Positions 1 to 10,868 of a stretch of DNA of 64,000 nt are shown here, in pieces. The stretch spans positions 16,446,990 to 16,510,989 of the forward strand of contig CP141139.1 of the NCBI GenBank assembly GCA_035236585.1. The letters run 5' to 3'. Position numbers and translations under genes: made by a program. Numbering within the stretch: position 1 is the first letter of the stretch; every line of letters starts with the position of its first letter. Source of the stretch: Warburgia ugandensis (lineage: Eukaryota > Streptophyta > Magnoliopsida > Canellales > Canellaceae). The notes beneath the pieces were generated by a model. The model searched no databases, was not told the origin of the DNA, and saw only the letters and a list, made by a program, of their open reading frames with translations.

Positions 1-22
1 AGAGATGTAGAAGAACGTGGAG

Positions 23-104
<82 letters not shown>

Positions 105-693
105 AGAAGATGATGCCAGCCAGCCCCTCCCAAGAGGGGAAAAAACGTCCCCTCCTTAAGAGAGAGGGGAAGAGGACTTAAAAAGAGAGAGAGACCTGGA
201 AAGATTGAAGAGAGATGGGAGAGATAAGAGAGGAGTGAGAGACGTGTGAAAGAGAAGGAGAAAAAGAGATAGAAGAGAGAGAGAAAAGAAAGGAGAGGGA
301 TAAGAGAAAAAGAGAGAAGAGAGGAGAAAGAGAAGGAAGAGGAGATAGGTGGGGTCCACTAGCTTTCCTAGTTTTGCTAGAACTCTGCAAGTCTTCAAAG
401 TCTTCAGTCTCTTTCCATGAAACTTCATCTAATCTTCATCTGATATCCTTGATTCAATCTAAAGCGTCCATGCCTGAGTCGATTGATCTGCAATGTACAG
501 GACCCAATTAGTGCAATCTAAACCGTTCATTAGCTTTAATAGTCATCTAACCACTAAATTTTGCAATTCAACGGTTGGATGGCTAATTAAAGCTAAAATG
601 AAATATTTTATGTAAAATCTTAAAATTAATGGTCTAGATGCTCTAATTAAATACTAAATTAGGGGTATTTTGACCAAAATTAAACACTTAACA
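1..693 (-). repeat. 3' LTR of LARD-like element (truncated by window edge)
   Basis: This segment is nearly identical to 6209-6901, the distal part of the complete LTR at 5002-6901. The two differ by a few substitutions and by GA tract length. It ends at 693 in CTTAACA, so the minus-strand LTR begins TGTTAAG. It lies downstream of the internal region on the minus strand, so it is the 3' LTR. About 1.2 kb of it must lie left of base 1. Confidence 0.85.
26..102. repeat. (GA)n microsatellite inside LTR
   Basis: A nearly pure GA dinucleotide run. The equivalent tract in the 5' LTR is at 6229-6317, and a shorter one is at 4415-4459. Tract length is the main difference between the LTR copies. Confidence 0.95.
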
Positions 694-2400
694 CACCCCA
701 ATAGACATTTTGCTAGTCCCAAGCAAAAGATGCAAAGAATCTACTCAAATTTTTATTTTTATTTTTCGTGTCATCTCCACTTTTTTCTGAGAGAATTATT
801 TTAAATAAATCTTTCCACTTTAGCAAACTAATAAAGATGACTGAGGAATTCAAAACCCTACTCATATGCTAAAAATATTCCACTTAAGCTCAGATCTCAG
901 AGTGAGTGTGTGCGTACAGTTTACACATAGAATAATCTTTATGTCTAAGTAGACTTTTAACTTTTGAACTCCATCTGAAATATGTTTTGACCTCAATCCT
1001 TACTAATGGCATACGCTCAGAAATAAAATCTCTCTGATAGAGGGTTCAAATCATATCTCTCTTTTAATTATGTGAGAAGAGTCAATAAAAACAAATTTAG
1101 CTCACATATACTCATGAAGAACGGGAGTTACTAAGGAATTTACTTGTATTGATCCCTTTGGAATGGATGCCATTACCTTTGAATATTTAGAAATACCACT
1201 CTTTTAATCCTATCCATTCATTTCCTCATCAAGACTATATTCATCCTAGAATCAATAGGTCTTTAATTGGGACGAAACATAGGCTTAGGACAGGGTACCA
1301 AAGAAAGGGTATAAGGATATTCAAAGTTTCTTCAAAAAATAAGTAGAGGTCTTCTACTAAAGTTGACAATTCTTCTTTTCTTTGCTGAAGTGAATATTCT
1401 TTTTCCATTTTTCTTTGCATTCTTCAAATTTTTTTAATTTTTTTTTCATATTTTTGACTCACTTTGAAGAATATTTCTTTTCTTGATATCCACTTTTCTA
1501 CTTTCATTGCAACTAAAAGATATTCTTTCATTCTTCTCTAACTTATTTTTCAAAAAAAAAAGGGTAATGGATAATTTATACTGGGTTAATATGGGTAAAA
1601 GGTTAATTTGGGTGACAAAAGAAAAGGCTTATATTCAAGGCTCAACTTGGCTAACTAGTGGTAAAAATACTTCTGGGTAGGCTTTATGTCTCTAGGTTAA
1701 CAACAAGAATGGCCTAAATCATTTTCTAGGTTTCCTATAATCTATCAAATTCAATGAACTTCCAGAATTTTAAAGGTAGTATTCTAATTATTCAGGTAAT
1801 TAGCCAAATTTAAGAGTTTGGGATCAATTTTCTTTAAGCACGCTGAAGAAAATTAAGAACATTTATAACCTCTCAAAAAGGATGAATGACTCTAAAACTC
1901 ACTTGGGTTATAGGTCTCCACTGAATTTCTTCAGGATATCTAAGTTATAGTCACTTATCAATCTAGACTATCTATATGCAACTACGTGTACATATGTGAT
2001 CTGAGACTTTGCTTTCATGGAATACTTTAGAAAATGGGTAAAATGATGAATTAATCATATTCCATTCCATTAATAAGCTAAAGTTATCCAGATTTTACTT
2101 CAAAAAAATCCAATTCTCATCATAGTATAAGAAATGACCTAAAATTTTTCATTTTTTCATTTTTTTTTTTGTGAAAAACCAAGGAAATTACCTAAAAACT
2201 AAAAGAAAACTAGAATTTGCTAGAATTCTACACCCCCCAACCTAACAGAAACATTGTCCTCAATGTTTAAAAAGTATGATGATGATAATGCATTGAGAAA
2301 CACACAAAAATATTGAGAGATATAGAAAAAATCTGAAAAAGAAAAATAAGAAAGTAAAAACTACGCTACATACTTTATTTTCAAACGAAAATTTTCAGAG
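694..2400. other. Non-coding interior of the LARD-like element
   Basis: AT-rich sequence without a believable reading frame on either strand. Next to the 3' LTR (694-730, minus strand) there is a G-rich stretch, ATTGGGGTG, in the place expected for a polypurine tract, preceded by GGGACTAGCAAAA. I see no polymerase motifs. Confidence 0.6.
2228..2270 (-). other. Conserved G-rich motif typical of plant Ty3/gypsy elements
   Basis: On the minus strand this reads CATTGAGGACAATG, then shortly GGTTGGGGGGTGT. From memory, a closely similar box (GAGGACAATG followed by a run of G) is common after the gag-pol region of plant Athila/Tat-type elements. It supports derivation of this non-autonomous element from that group. 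The assignment rests on recall, not alignment. Confidence 0.45.
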
Positions 2401-2408
2401 GAAAAAGA

Positions 2409-3221
2409 TTACTGAGTTCGAAACTTCCCTCGATCCCATACGAAATAAGCTGGACGGGCTTCTGAAAATGAATGATGGATAAATTTATCTTGCAATTTAA
2501 AATTTTTCATTTTATCACAAGGCAAGATAAATTTATCTTTGGGCTGCTTCTCAGAATTAGAGACAATTGTAGGAGTTCGATGCAGCCTTTTTGGAAATGG
2601 AGCAAGGATGTAATATTGCTCATTGGGCATGACATTTTCCTAATCAATAAATTCATCTCTTTTTCTTACCAGTTTAGATACTATTTCAGCCTTTTTAGGA
2701 CCAAATTGCTCAATTATGTTACCATTATGAATAATGGTAGTTGCATTTGTTTGTTCCATGTCTGTAAATGAAGAATTAATCTCATCTCCTACATCCATAT
2801 CATCAAGATATCCATTTGGTGGAATAGGACATTCCTCTTTATCAATGGTCTGTAACATTTGAGACATCATGTCCTTCAATTCAGTCATGGAATTTGTATT
2901 CTCTTTTAATTGAGCTTTAATTTGAGCAATTTTCTTCTCCTGGTATTGCATGACTAGATGAAAATCATCATCCACTTTCCTCTTATGTGGAGGAAGGTAA
3001 GGTCCAGGAACAAGTGATCCTTGTTTTTCGTAATAAGGTTGGTGTTGGGCCTTCTGCGAAGCACTGTATTCATTTGTGACAGTAGAATGATTACTCCAGT
3101 TAGAACTATATGTCTCGCAAGGAGAAAAATGTTGCTCATAAGAATGCATCGATTCATCATCAATGGGACATTCCCCAGCAACGGCACCAAAAACTTGTTG
3201 ATTGTTTAACCGCAAGTGCAC
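2409..3221 (-). pseudogene. Gag-like ORF of the LARD element, interrupted by one TAG
   Basis: A minus-strand frame of 193 codons (3221 to 2640) ends at a TAG within GAT TAG GAA. The same frame then continues for about 75 more codons to 2409. The open part is hydrophilic, with a predicted coiled-coil stretch around residues 100-140 (VMQYQEKKIAQIKAQLKE onwards) and an acidic patch after it. It starts just inside the primer binding site, the usual place for gag. I do not recognise a capsid or zinc-knuckle motif. The first residues are encoded by LTR and primer-site sequence, so the true start is probably one of the later Met codons. A second, shorter copy lies at 4459-4996. Confidence 0.5.
3172..3189 (-). 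other. Inner, decayed primer binding site copy
   Basis: Equivalent to the intact site at 4978-4995 but with two changes, both turning a CpG into CpA on the plus strand. It sits between the inner gag copy and the inner LTR fragment. Confidence 0.75.
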
Positions 3222-4411
3222 GGGCTATTGTAGTATAGCTATGCAAATACGGGTCGATCCCACGAAGACTTGATTTAAAATTATGGAGTTTTAAATAAAA
3301 TTCAATTAATAAAAGAATATAAACTAAAAAAAATAGAATCCAGATTTATTCACTTGTTCCAATGTTCCCAAATATTTATTCCAAGGAAAATAGAAAATAA
3401 AACTAAAATGCGTCTTGGATAAGCTTGTCCTTGGATTGCACTGTCTCTGGATTAATCTATCCTTGAATAGTCTGTCCTAGATTGCACTGTCCCTGAATAG
3501 TCAGAATGAAGATAAGTTAAAACCAGAATAGCACAGGGACACAGTTGTAATTTCCTGAAATCTGCCAGGGGACACAGATGTAATTCCTTTAGGGACACAG
3601 ATGGAATTTCCGAAATCTACCAGGGGACACAGATGTAATTCTTTTGGGGACACAGATGGAATTTCTGAAATCTGCCAGGGGACACAGATGTAATTTCCTG
3701 AAATCTGCCAGGGGACACAGATGGAATTCTTTTAAGGACACAGATGTAATTTCTTGAAATCTGCCAGGGGACACAGTTGGTATTTCTGGATTTTAACAGG
3801 GGCAGACTTGGAATTTCTTTAGGGGTTCTGGTTTTTCACGAAAAAACCAGGAAAACACGGTGGGAACCGGAGAAGAGGGGAAGAAAGGAAGAAGGGAAGA
3901 GGAAGGAGGGAAGAGGGAAGAAGAGGAACTCGAGGGTGGAAACCCGACTTGGGTTTCCTTCCCCGAAACATGCGGTGATGCAAAGAAAGACCGCCGGAGA
4001 AGGAGAAGAAGAAGAAAAGGAGGAAAAGCCGCTTGGGAGGAAAACCCGATTTTGGGTTTTCTTCTCCCTGGGTCGTGCGACTGAAGGAGAAGGAGAGCAG
4101 AGGTGGTGAAGACCGCCGCGTAGGCCGGAAGGATGAGATGGGGAAGAAGATGGGAGAAAACCCAATTCCCCCTGAGCCGTGCGACTGAAGATGGTAACGT
4201 TGCTGGGGAAATCAGGGTTGTCTAGGTATTGGCTGGAAGGAGGGCCTTTGGCTAGAGATGGAGGGTACAGGCAAGCCAGCTGGGCGTGTCCGTCTGGAAC
4301 GTCATGGCTGATAGGAAGTAGTGAGGTAGTGGAGCAAGTAAGGTGAAGATGATGGTAATGGTGGACTGGATTGTGCAGAGCAGACAAGGGGCTAGAAGAG
4401 ATGTAGAAGAA

Positions 4412-4416
<5 letters not shown>
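3196..4416 (-). repeat. Internal partial LTR copy in LARD element
   Basis: Matches the complete LTR from its inner end (5002) to its GA tract (about 6228), with scattered substitutions and small indels. It stops at the GA run, where sequence jumps to a second copy of the gag start. It is therefore not a solo LTR but part of a 1.8 kb tandem duplication. Open frames here on either strand, such as the glutamate/arginine-rich ones, are low-complexity translations. Confidence 0.85.
3535..3790. repeat. Minisatellite of GGGACACAG units in the LTR (copy A)
   Basis: Nine occurrences of (A/G)GGACACAG(A/T)TG, alternating with TAATTCCTTT- or TTTCTGAAATCTGCCAG-like spacers. This gives a unit of roughly 18-36 bp. 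The same array is present in the 5' LTR at 5341-5593. Confidence 0.9.

Positions 4417-4459
<43 letters not shown>
4415..4459. repeat. (GA)n tract at the duplication junction
   Basis: A GA run of about 45 bp. Left of it is LTR sequence. Right of it is the gag sequence starting ATTCATCTC, which elsewhere (2656) is preceded by unique sequence. It marks the breakpoint of the tandem duplication. Confidence 0.9.
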
Positions 4460-4461
<2 letters not shown>

Positions 4462-4996
4462 CATCTCTTTTTCTGACCAGTTTAGATACTATTTCAGCCT
4501 TTTTAGGACCAAATTGCTCAATTATGTTACCATTATGAATAATGGTAGTTGCATTTGTTTGTTCCATGTCTGTAAATGAAGAATTAATCTCATCTCCTAC
4601 ATCCATATCATCAAGATATCCATTTGGTGGAATAGGACATTCCTCTTTATCAATGGTTTGTAACATTTGAGACATCATGTCCTTCAATTCAGTCATGGAA
4701 TTTGTATTCTCTTTTAATTGATCTTTAATTTGAGCAATTTTCTTCTCCTGGTATTGCATGACTAGATGAAAATCATCCTCCACTTTCCTCTTATGTGGAG
4801 GAAGGTAAGGTCCAGGAACAAGTGATCCTTGTTTTTCGTAATAAGGTTGGTGTTGGGCCTTCTGGCTAATTGTATTCATTTGTGACAAGAGAATGATTAC
4901 TCTAGTTAGAACTATATGTCTCGCAAGGAGAAAAATGTTGCTCATAAGAATGCATCGATTCATCATCAATGGGACATTCCCCGGCAACGGCGCCAA
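4459..4996 (-). pseudogene. Second copy of the gag-like start of the LARD element
   Basis: Near-identical to 2655-3190 on the minus strand. The frame runs from the primer site through the same coiled-coil segment to KLVRKRDE, then enters the GA tract and becomes a Leu-Ser repeat, followed by antisense LTR sequence. The resulting 386-codon frame is an artefact of the duplication. A small difference near 4865-4885 removes the first part of the frame seen in the inner copy. Confidence 0.7.
4978..4995 (-). other. Primer binding site, tRNA-Asp type
   Basis: The minus strand reads TGGCGCCGTTGCCGGGGA, the complement of the 3' end of plant tRNA-Asp used by many Athila/Tat-type elements. It lies six bases inside the LTR end at 5002, as expected for minus-strand DNA priming. 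Confidence 0.85.
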
Positions 4997-5340
4997 AAAC
5001 TTGTTGATTGTTTAACCGCAAGTGCACGGGCTATTGTAGTATAGCTATGCAAATACGGGTCGATCCCACGAAGACTTGATTTAAAATTATGGAGTTTTAA
5101 ATAAAATTCAATTAATAAAAGAATATAAACTAAAAAAAATAGAATCCAGATTTATTCACTTGTTCCAATGTTCCCAAATATTTATTCCAAGGAAAATAGA
5201 AAATAAAACTAAAATGCGTCTTGGATAAGCTTGTCCTTGGATTGCACTGTCTCTGGATTAATCTATCCTTGAATAGTCTGTCCTAGATTGCACTGTCCCT
5301 GAATAGTCAGAATGAAGATAAGTTAAAACCAAAATAGCAC

Positions 5341-5593
5341 AGGGACACAGTTGTAATTTCCTGAAATCTGCCAGGGGACACAGATGTAATTCCTTTAGGG
5401 ACACAGATGGAATTTCCGAAATCTACCAGGACACAGATGTAATTCTTTTGGGGACACAGATGGAATTTCTGAAATCTGCCAGGGGACACAGATGTAATTT
5501 CCTAAAATCTGCCAGGGGACACAGATGGAATTCTTTTAGGGACACAGATGTAATTTCTTGAAATCTGCCAGGGGACACAGTTGGTATTTCTGG
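5341..5593. repeat. Minisatellite of GGGACACAG units in the LTR (copy B)
   Basis: Nine units as in 3535-3790, with one unit shortened by four bases near 5429. Confidence 0.9.
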
Positions 5594-6227
5594 ATTTTAA
5601 CAGGGGCAGACTTGGAATTTCTTCAGGGGTTCTGGTTTTTCACAAAAAAACCAGGAAAACACGGTGGGAACCGGAGAAGAGGGGAAGAAAGGAAGAAGGG
5701 AAGAGGAAGGAGGAAGGAGGGAAGAAGAGGAACTCGAGGGTGGAAACCCGACTTGGGTTTCCTTCCCCGAAACGTGCGGTGATGCAAAGAAAGACCGCCG
5801 GAGAAGGAGAAGAAGAAGAAAAGGAGGAAAAGCCGCTTGGGAGGAAAACCCGATTTTGGGTTTTCTTCTCCCTGGGTCGTGCGACTGAAGGAGAAGGAGA
5901 GCAGAGGTGGTGAAGGCCGGCTGGCAGAGGCTGGCCAGAGGATGAGATGGGGAAGAAGATGGGAGAAAACCCAATTCCCCCTGAGCCATGCGACTGAAGA
6001 TGGTAACGTTGCTGGGGAAATCGGGGTTGTCTAGGTATTGGCTGGAAGGAGGGCCTTTGGCTAGAGATGGAGGGTGCAGGCAGGCCGGCTGGGCGTGTCC
6101 GTCTGGAACGTCATGGATGATAGGAAGTAGTGAGGTAGTGGAGCAAGTAAGGTGAAGATGATGGTAATGGTGGACTGGATTGTGCAGAGCAGACAAGGGG
6201 CTAGAAGAGATGTAGAAGAACATGGAG

Positions 6228-6228
<1 letters not shown>

Positions 6229-6317
<89 letters not shown>
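6229..6317. repeat. (GA)n microsatellite in 5' LTR
   Basis: A nearly uninterrupted GA run of about 89 bp. Confidence 0.95.
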
Positions 6318-6322
<5 letters not shown>

Positions 6323-6901
6323 GCTTGCCAGCCCCTCCCAAGAGGGGAAAAAACGTCCCCTCCTTAAGAGAGAGGGGAAGAGGACTTAAAAAGAGAGAGA
6401 GACCTGGAAAGATTGAAGAGAGATGGGAGAGATAAGAGAGGAGTGAGAGACGTGTGAAAGAGAAGGAGAAAAAGAGATAGAAGAGAGAGAGAAAAGAAAG
6501 GAGAGGGATAAGAGAAAAAGAGAGAAGAGAGGAGAAAGAGAAGGAAGAGGAGATAGGTGGGGTCCACTAGCTTTCCTAGTTTTGCTAGAACTCTGCAAGT
6601 CTTCAAAGTCTTCAGTCTCTTTCCATGAAACTTCATCTAATCTTCATCTGATATCCTTGATTCAATCTAAAGCGTCCATGCCTGAGTCGATTGATCTACA
6701 ATGCACAGGACCCAATTAGTGCAATCTAAACCGTTCATTAGCTTTAATAGTCATCTAACCACTAAATTTTGCAATTCAACGGTTGGATGGCTAATTAAAG
6801 CTAAAATGAAATATTTTATGTAAAATCTTAAAATTAATGGTCTAGATGCTCTAATCAAATACTAAATTAGGGGTATTTTGACCAAAATTAAACACTTAAC
6901 A

Positions 6902-7502
6902 GTACACTTTAACAATTCCTTGATGCTGGCGTCATTTCTGAAGTGGCGAATTAATTGTTGATAAAGAGGCATATTTAGGATATTTTACCAAACTTCTTTC
7001 GCTGCTCTTAGGGACAAGGCTTAATGATTCGCTACAGTAGTGAGTACGTTTTAATTTTCTTGTTTTCTTGCCAAATAATTCTTTACTTAAGGATTGTCAA
7101 CTTCCATTACAATCCATATGACTATCTATATAGGTATCATTGGATGCTACTTGTTTTGGATGCTAATCTCGTAAGAGTACTCCTCTTACTCATGCTAGGA
7201 CTAAACATCTATTGTCCCCTTAGAACTTGCCAACCCTCATGGGTTGCATCTATTGTTGCTACTACACCAGCTAATTGGGGTTTCTCATCATGTTGGCCAT
7301 GAAGTCAGTCATTTGACTCCCCCGGTCACATGGCTCAGCAGAGGAGTTTGTTGTCCTCTGACTCGTCCTCTTAGGTGACATTCTTCCCTTCATCACAGGG
7401 TTCTTTTTATGAGTTACTCTCAAACTCATTAGTCGCAACATCTTGCTTTAGAGACTGCTTAAGACTTACTCAATCTGACTGAATCTGGGCTTTGATACCA
7501 AC
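6902..7502 (-). pseudogene. Truncated interior of a Ty3/gypsy element (primer site and gag start)
   Basis: On the minus strand the LTR end at 7503 is followed by TTGGTATCAAAGC, close to the tRNA-iMet primer site TGGTATCAGAGC. An ATG (complement of 7379-7381) then opens MSPKRTSQRT..., reaching MTDFMANMMRNPN before stop codons. This basic start resembles gag of plant chromoviruses but is decayed. The element is cut at 6901/6902 by the LARD-like element, so the rest probably lies left of the window. Confidence 0.6.
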
Positions 7503-10425
7503 TGTGACGACCCGGGTTTTCAAATGAAATTTTAAATACAAACTAATTTCTAATGCAGGATCGATCCAATTTGAAATAATTTTTGTCAAATAATGCAATG
7601 CAGCAGAAAATCTTTTCTTTCAAATTCACTTTGAAACACCCTGAGCGTCATTTTTTTCTTCTATAAAAACAAGGTTTCTTGGTGAAACAAGCGCTCATTT
7701 CTACCAAAAATCTGATAAAGTTTCATCTGTTTTTCAGACATATGACATTTAACGCATATCATTGCGAAGTACCTAATAAACATTTTTGACAATTTTAACA
7801 TATAAATGGAGACTCTGTCTCCTTTTCATACATCTAACAAAACAAAAATATTTTACCTCAAAACAACACACCCAGAACCTCCACAGCACAACTCAGTCAC
7901 ATAATTCTTCCAAATTTTCATAATTACATACAATGCAGTCTCTTCCTCATTTATAATAAGATAACTTCAGTTGAAAGACCAATTCTTACCTGTCCTCTTA
8001 CAAAGTTTTCGTTGGCGCGCTTCTGTCAGTAAGCAGCTCCTATTCCTTGGAAACTCCTTGTTCTGAGACACTATCAATATGTCAAATATGCTACTATTCT
8101 CTATATCTGAGGCATTGCAAACCACAACAATGCTTCAACAAGAAATCAACTATGTAGGTGATTACACTCAAATAAAGTTTAACAAAAATTTACAATAAGA
8201 TTCTCATAAAGGAAGCATACTCAAAACATGTCAAATAACTGAATGCTTGCAATTACAACTTTCACAAATCAAATGCTGAGTTAAATCAGTATAGCTTGCA
8301 AGGCATGATCAAAATACAAGGTAAGTACATCAAAACCATACCAGTATATATACTCACAGAATAATATGCATGTAATCATTGATACCAAAACACTGTATCA
8401 AAAATATACCGAAATCCTCCAATATACTCAATCACCGGTGATGTGTACCCATACTAACTTTGGTCCCTCCCGTGTAGCCCACATCAGCCCTCGGAGTCTC
8501 TCACGGCCTAGGCCCAACTTGCCCCGGTTCACCACACATATAAAGTCATATGAACATGCACAAACTATATGGGTTACTATGCTGTAGTGGCAACCCCATC
8601 AGGATTGAACCATTGCCGCTCCCCATCGACACCAAACGAGAGACTTTCTCCATCCCCATGGGAAGGAACAGACCCGTAGGGGGGACTACCCATGATACCA
8701 CCCCTACGTACCTGGCCCTGTATCACTCTAGGGCGGTGTCTAATCATCATCATCATCACAAAATCAGAGGGCGGGTGGCCAATCCTACAACCCTCCTAGC
8801 ATAGTACCCATCGGGTGAAAGCACCCACCATAAATCATCGGCAAGATATAAATCATATAAACTATGTAAATATGCTATCAATAATCTCAATAACACAATT
8901 AAAGCCCAGCATACACTATTATTACCAAATTGAAAAGTCATGCTATAATATGAAAATAGGGATTTAATTATGTGCATGAGAAGACATAAAACACATGCCT
9001 CAAAGCTTTAAAAATCCATTCATGGTTACTGAAATTATGAAATAATTGAATATAATCACTTACCTCAATAAATGTAGTGCTCCAATCAAGTGCGTGAAAA
9101 TATCACGTTGCGCGCTCTGACGTACCTGTTACATCATAGATTCTCCATCATTTGGCAATTCAATGACGTTCATCTCTCTAATTCCCTAGTTATCTCACAT
9201 TTGATGTATACTATCAAGATTTAAGGCCTGATCATCCATTGATTAGCCTGATTGAGATTATCTCACCACATTCAGTGGTTTAACCCTTAAGAAAGAATTT
9301 ATATTTAGATTTTCAAGTTAAATCTAGGTTCGCGCCATCAATACGGTCGCAATGCCTCTTTTGGATCGCGATTTGGACCTCTGTAACTCCCAAAAATCAA
9401 GTTTTTACAAATTGACGGTTAAAGGACCCAAGAAAATCCAAAATTCGTGCGTCACATGTGCAAGCGCGTGTGGGCGTGTGCACGGATGAGCTGGAAGGGT
9501 ATATACCTATCCTCGTGCGGGCGCGTTCACAAACGCCCTGCTTGTGCATTGTTTTCCGTGCGCGCGTGTTCTGCTAGCGTGCGTCAATGCGCCGCCCACG
9601 TGGCGCGTGGTGTGTGGTGCCATGTGTAGCATGTGTGGGACACGTGGCGTGCGGGTGCTACAAGTGTGACATCGCTTGTCGCACGCGTGGCGTTGTGCGT
9701 AGGGCGCGTGCCATCTATATGCATGGTGCCTGCGTGGCACCTATGTGGTGTGCGACAAGGGGTGACATGTGTCATGACAGGTTGCCGCCGGAGAAGACAG
9801 CCTAACTCCGATCGCCGCCAGCGACGCACAGGTGTCCAAATGGTGCGATTTCTGCACCGTTTCGCTCAGTTTTTCGCGTAGATTCCATTTATAAGCCCCT
9901 TTTCAACCAACTATGCCATTATCTAGTGTTTTTACATGAATTTTGTCACGTCCCTAATATTTTTTCATCTACTATTTTATGAGTTTTTCGACATCTCTAG
10001 CCGTCCGATTACCATGAAAATTCATGGGATTATTCTTCAAGTTACAATGCACAAGATGTATGGTTGGATTACCCACAAGACCTAGATCTAGCATCAACGG
10101 TGTGGATTTAGCTAAAATCTCAAAATCAAGAATAGAGTTTTGTAGATTTTACCTTCTAAATGCATTTCCATGCATTTTCCACCATTGGATGGGCTGGATT
10201 GGTTCAGATCAGTCACAAAGCCTCCAATCTTCATGGTGCGATGTTCTCCTCTTCAATCAACTGTCAATATCATGTCAGATCCCCCAATAACCTTGGGGGT
10301 TTTGTTTGTCTCAATGTGCTGAACAAAATGACCGGTCGGATTGTTGATCCGAGCCGACGTCGTCTCCAGCGACGGCCTAGAATCCAGCGACCCAAGAAAA
10401 CCTTCGTTTTCCTTCCATGCCTGCA

Positions 10426-10521
<96 letters not shown>

Positions 10522-10868
10522 TTTTCTTCTTCTTCTTTTTCTTCCTCTTCTTCTTTCCCTCTCTCCCTCTCCCTTCTTCTCTTTCTTCTTCCTCCTCTTC
10601 CTTCCCCACCAGTTTCCTCTTCATTGTTTCTTTTTTTTTTTTCTTTTTCTATTGCTTTCAAGAAGACAGACCCGACGTCTGTCAAGTTTGTTTAATGAGA
10701 GGGGCTGCCAGTATCAAATCTGGCCCCCCTTCTATTTAGGCTTTTCTTTTTCTTTTTTAATGTGCGATGTTACACTTTACAACCACCAAAAATCGCGTGG
10801 AAGAATGTCAACGCATATGAAATAGTTAATTGCTCTAAGTTATCACTAATTAAACCTACATTATTACA
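7503..10868 (-). repeat. LTR of a Ty3/gypsy element, minus orientation
   Basis: The left end TGTGACGACCCGGGTTTTCA is the reverse complement of the end of the plus-strand LTR at 36073, so the families are related. The right end is placed at ATTATTACA (10868) because the related LTR starts TGTAATAAC; this end is uncertain. It includes a CpG-rich patch at 9430-9860 and a CT tract at 10429-10518. No genes are supported. Confidence 0.55.
10429..10518. repeat. (CT)n microsatellite
   Basis: A 90 bp CT run followed by a pyrimidine-rich stretch to about 10650. It gives Leu-Ser repeat frames on the plus strand and Arg-Glu frames on the minus strand, none of them genes. Confidence 0.95.

Larger units (their letters stand above)
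1..6901 (-). mobile_element. LARD-like non-autonomous LTR retroelement with an internal tandem duplication
   Basis: Read on the minus strand the order is: 5' LTR (6901 to 5002), primer binding site (4995-4978), gag-like coding start, an extra partial LTR and second primer binding site (4459 to 3172), a second gag-like region (3171 to 2409), non-coding sequence, and 3' LTR (693 leftwards). The LTR ends are TG...CA. No protease, integrase, reverse transcriptase or RNase H is visible in the 4.3 kb interior, so it must have depended on enzymes from another element. The high similarity of the repeated parts suggests a fairly young insertion. The 5 bp right of the LTR are GTACA (6902-6906); the matching duplication would lie outside the window. 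Confidence 0.8.
5002..6901 (-). repeat. Complete 5' LTR of the LARD-like element
   Basis: Bounded on the minus strand by TGTTAAG... and ...CAATCAACA. Its right end matches base 693 of the 3' LTR, where flanking sequences diverge, and its left end abuts a primer binding site. It contains the GGGACACAG minisatellite (5341-5593), a purine-rich GC-richer block (5640-5960) and a long GA tract (6229-6317). It encodes nothing convincing. Confidence 0.85.

Noticed and set aside
156-428. Leu/Ser/Phe-rich minus-strand frames at 156-428 and 6364-6636
   Set aside because: Low-complexity translations of the purine-rich LTR region, identical in both LTRs; not genes.
3836-4996. 386-codon minus-strand open frame
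   Set aside because: It fuses the gag-like start to a Leu-Ser run from the GA tract and to antisense LTR sequence; it exists only because of the tandem duplication junction.
5597-6223. 208-codon minus-strand frame in the LTR
   Set aside because: Lies in the GC-richer part of the LTR, shows no family signature, and is broken in the duplicate copy.
10160-10825. 221-codon plus-strand frame and overlapping Arg/Glu-rich minus frames
   Set aside because: Most of the sequence is translation of the CT microsatellite and pyrimidine-rich flank; no domain.
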